In this document: positions 51,927 through 53,493 of the stretch, piece after piece
How the letters are laid out: the number at the start of each line of letters is the position of its first letter
How positions within the stretch are numbered: the first letter of the stretch is position 1
NCBI GenBank assembly: GCA_034003955.1
Contig: JAVEXO010000016.1
Span: 1 to 53,493, forward strand
Source of the DNA: SZUA-370 sp034003955
Lineage (GTDB): Bacteria > Spirochaetota > Spirochaetia > Treponematales > UBA12059
Reading direction: 5' to 3'
DNA: 53,493 bases
Notes under the pieces: generated by a model
What the model saw: only the letters and a program-made list of their open reading frames with translations
Database searches by the model: none
Told to the model about the DNA's origin: nothing
Translations under genes and position numbers: made by a program

Positions 51927-53222
51927 ATGCTGTATTGTGCCGATGGAGGCCCAGATAGGGTGCTGACTGAAGATGAACTTAAGGCCGCCTTCTTACGCGG
52001 CCTCAAGGCCATGGAACAAGCCCATGGAAAACCGCGGAAGGTGCTGGCCTTACCCCCTGATATCACCCGCCTCCATAGCCGTGCCGGTACGCTGACTACC
52101 CTGGCCTATGAGCATTACGGCCAGGCTCTTGTAGACATCATGCCAACCCTCGGCACGCACAGGCCAATGAGCCCCAGCGAGCTGGATGCCATGTACCCCG
52201 GTATTCCTCATGGTCTCTTCCGGGTGCACGCGTGGCGTGATGACATACGCACCCTGGGGCAGGTGCCCGCGTCCTTTATAGTAAATGTGTCAGAGGGTAG
52301 GCTGTCGTTTGATTGGCCGGTACAGGTTAATAGACTTATTGCAGAGGGTGGCCATGATTGTATCCTGTCAATAGGCCAGGTCGTTCCCCACGAGGTGATG
52401 GGCATGGCCAATTACACAAAGAATGTGTTCATAGGAGCGGGTGGTAGCGAGAGCATTAACAAGAGCCACTATCTTGGCGCCGTGTACGGCCTGGAACGCA
52501 TCATGGGTAGAGCCGCCAACCCGGTTCGGCGGGTGCTCGACTACGCCCAGGACCACTTTGGCAGGAGTCTGCCTGTGCTCTACGTCCTTACCGTTGTGGC
52601 CAGGCATAGTGATGGTACGCTGGCGCTCAAGGGCCTCTTCATGGGCGATGACGACGAATGTTTCCTGCGGGCGTCTGAGCTGTCGCTCATGGTTAATGTT
52701 ACAATGCTCGACAAGCCCTTGGCCAAGGTAGTCGTCTACCTGGACCCCAGGGAATACCGCAGCACATGGCTGGGAAACAAGAGCGTCTACCGAACCCGTA
52801 TGGCCATAGCCGACGGCGGCGAACTCCTCGTCCTGGCGCCTGGTGTCACCGAGTTCGGTGAGGACGCCGAGATAGACAGGCTAATACGTAAATACGGGTA
52901 TGCCGGAACAGACACCATACTGCGCCTGGTAGAATCAGAACCGGAACTCTATGCCAATCTGTCGGCGGCGGCTCATCTCATCCATGGATCGTCAGAAGGC
53001 CGCTTTTCTATTACGTATGCAGCGGGGGGCCTGAGCCGCGATGAAATAGAAGGCGTCGGGTATGGCTACATGGATCCTGATACGGCCTTAAGCCGCTACG
53101 ACCCCGCAAGCCTACATGAGGGTCATAATACTCTCCCGGATGGTGAGGAAATTTTCTTCATATCCAATCCGGCCATAGGTCTGTGGGCCTTCCGCGACAG
53201 ATTTTCTGCCGTCATAGCGTGA
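51927..53222 (+). CDS. LarA-like (lactate racemase domain) protein, probable nickel-pincer nucleotide enzyme
   Basis: A 431-residue LarA-family protein. LarA uses a nickel-pincer cofactor covalently bound to a Lys to racemise or epimerise 2-hydroxyacids. Candidate active-site residues keep the family layout: DITRLHS (Arg), GTHRPMSPSEL (H78) and VVPHEVMGMANYTKNVFIG (H155 and K165), the last two spaced by exactly ten as in LarA His174/Lys184 (numbers from memory). A glycine-rich GAGGSESINKSHYLGAVYG follows. Its substrate is not known; homologues act on varied sugar acids. Cofactor-making larB/C/E genes are not in the window. It overlaps the Gfo/Idh gene tail by 11 bp. Confidence 0.85.
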   Translation: MLYCADGGPDRVLTEDELKAAFLRGLKAMEQAHGKPRKVLALPPDITRLHSRAGTLTTLAYEHYGQALVDIMPTLGTHRPMSPSELDAMYPGIPHGLFRVHAWRDDIRTLGQVPASFIVNVSEGRLSFDWPVQVNRLIAEGGHDCILSIGQVVPHEVMGMANYTKNVFIGAGGSESINKSHYLGAVYGLERIMGRAANPVRRVLDYAQDHFGRSLPVLYVLTVVARHSDGTLALKGLFMGDDDECFLRASELSLMVNVTMLDKPLAKVVVYLDPREYRSTWLGNKSVYRTRMAIADGGELLVLAPGVTEFGEDAEIDRLIRKYGYAGTDTILRLVESEPELYANLSAAAHLIHGSSEGRFSITYAAGGLSRDEIEGVGYGYMDPDTALSRYDPASLHEGHNTLPDGEEIFFISNPAIGLWAFRDRFSAVIA

Positions 53223-53493
53223 CCCAGGAGCCGTTGGCCCGACTCGAGGCTATGACGGCCGATACGAAACGCATGCCCTGCAGGCCATCCAAGGCATTTG
53301 GAAAGTGCAGGGCTAGAGGATCCACCTGTAGGCCTGTCCTTCGGGCGGCCATGGCCTCTGCGGCGTCTACATAGAGATTGGCGAAGGCCTCTGGAAAGCC
53401 TTCTGGATGGCCGGCTACTATGCGCGACGAGCGAAACGCCAAGGGCAGTGTGCCTGGGCCGCGCGGCGTCCTTGTCTCGGCCGGCGCGCCTAG
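53212..53493 (-). CDS. Gfo/Idh/MocA-family oxidoreductase, C-terminal fragment (cut by window edge)
   Basis: The frame is open from the window edge at 53493 to a stop at 53212-53214, giving the last 93 residues. It contains RIVAGHPEGFPEAFANLYVD and FPNALDGLQGMRFVSAVIAS, then SSRANGSWVTL, the usual C-terminal end of Gfo/Idh/MocA NAD(P)-dependent sugar dehydrogenases. The N-terminal Rossmann domain lies outside. It faces the LarA-like gene with an 11-bp overlap of the 3' ends. Confidence 0.82.
   Translation of the reverse strand, partial: LGAPAETRTPRGPGTLPLAFRSSRIVAGHPEGFPEAFANLYVDAAEAMAARRTGLQVDPLALHFPNALDGLQGMRFVSAVIASSRANGSWVTL

Noticed and set aside
1..53493. Mobile elements, prophage, CRISPR arrays, tRNA or rRNA genes
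   Set aside because: I saw no transposase or integrase motif, no spaced direct repeats, and no tRNA-like cloverleaf segments.

Overview
This 53.5 kb window is a dense piece of bacterial chromosome with about 50 protein genes, no rRNA or tRNA that I can see, and no phage, insertion sequence or CRISPR array. It looks like a spirochaete, probably in or near the Treponema/Spirochaeta group. The grounds are a carD-ispD-ispF run next to a SpoU methyltransferase gene, many short lipoproteins, tldD-tldE, a CobU/CbiR/CobS salvage set and a paralogous pair of UshA-type lipoproteins. This placement is inference from gene content, not from a marker gene. By eye the base composition is moderately GC-rich, yet ATA is a very common isoleucine codon throughout.

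Layout. 1-1782 (minus): the start of an ABC-F ATPase gene and an SH3-domain lipoprotein. 1950-5614 (plus): ppx and ppk1, polyphosphate breakdown and synthesis, overlapping by 4 bp. 5615-7159 (minus): malQ. 7294-8865 (plus): a UshA-like lipoprotein with a strong terminator. 8992-10944 (minus): cobU-cbiR-cobS, cobamide salvage and remodelling. 11052-11738 (minus): a TetR regulator. 11967-16702 (minus): a complete branched-chain amino acid (or amide/urea type) ABC transporter livK-H-M-G-F, divergent from an IclR regulator and a tiny ferredoxin gene. 18003-18416 (minus): ssb. 18612-19364 (plus): a FadR-type GntR regulator. 19323-21781 (minus): an anchored hypothetical protein and a lipase-like lipoprotein.

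21881-28608 (plus) is the most striking part. It is a tightly overlapping operon of a BON-domain/GlpA-type flavoprotein dehydrogenase, a GlpB-like flavoprotein, a DUF1667 cysteine-rich protein, an FGGY kinase lacking a key glycerol-binding residue, and an FAD enzyme closely resembling alkyl-dihydroxyacetone-phosphate synthase. Near-identical palindromes (TGGT-N3-ACCA) sit at the predicted transcription starts of this operon and of the upstream gntR gene, so the GntR protein probably controls both.

28775-34832: a decayed MFS transporter, a flavodoxin, a second UshA-like lipoprotein, an M42 aminopeptidase, a predicted outer-membrane barrel and an HD-domain protein. 34834-37529 (minus): tldD-tldE. 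37675-40162 (plus): spoU-type methyltransferase, carD, ispD, ispF. 40157-43479 (minus): a YihQ-like family 31 glycosidase and an L-fucose isomerase-like enzyme, divergent from a TIM-barrel sugar isomerase/epimerase. 44368-46760 (minus): a nitronate monooxygenase-like protein and mazG. 47066-50938 (plus): potABCD polyamine uptake. 51024-53222 (plus): a HAD hydrolase and a LarA-like protein, ending against the tail of a Gfo/Idh/MocA oxidoreductase gene.

Convergent neighbours are packed unusually tightly: six pairs abut or overlap at their stop codons.
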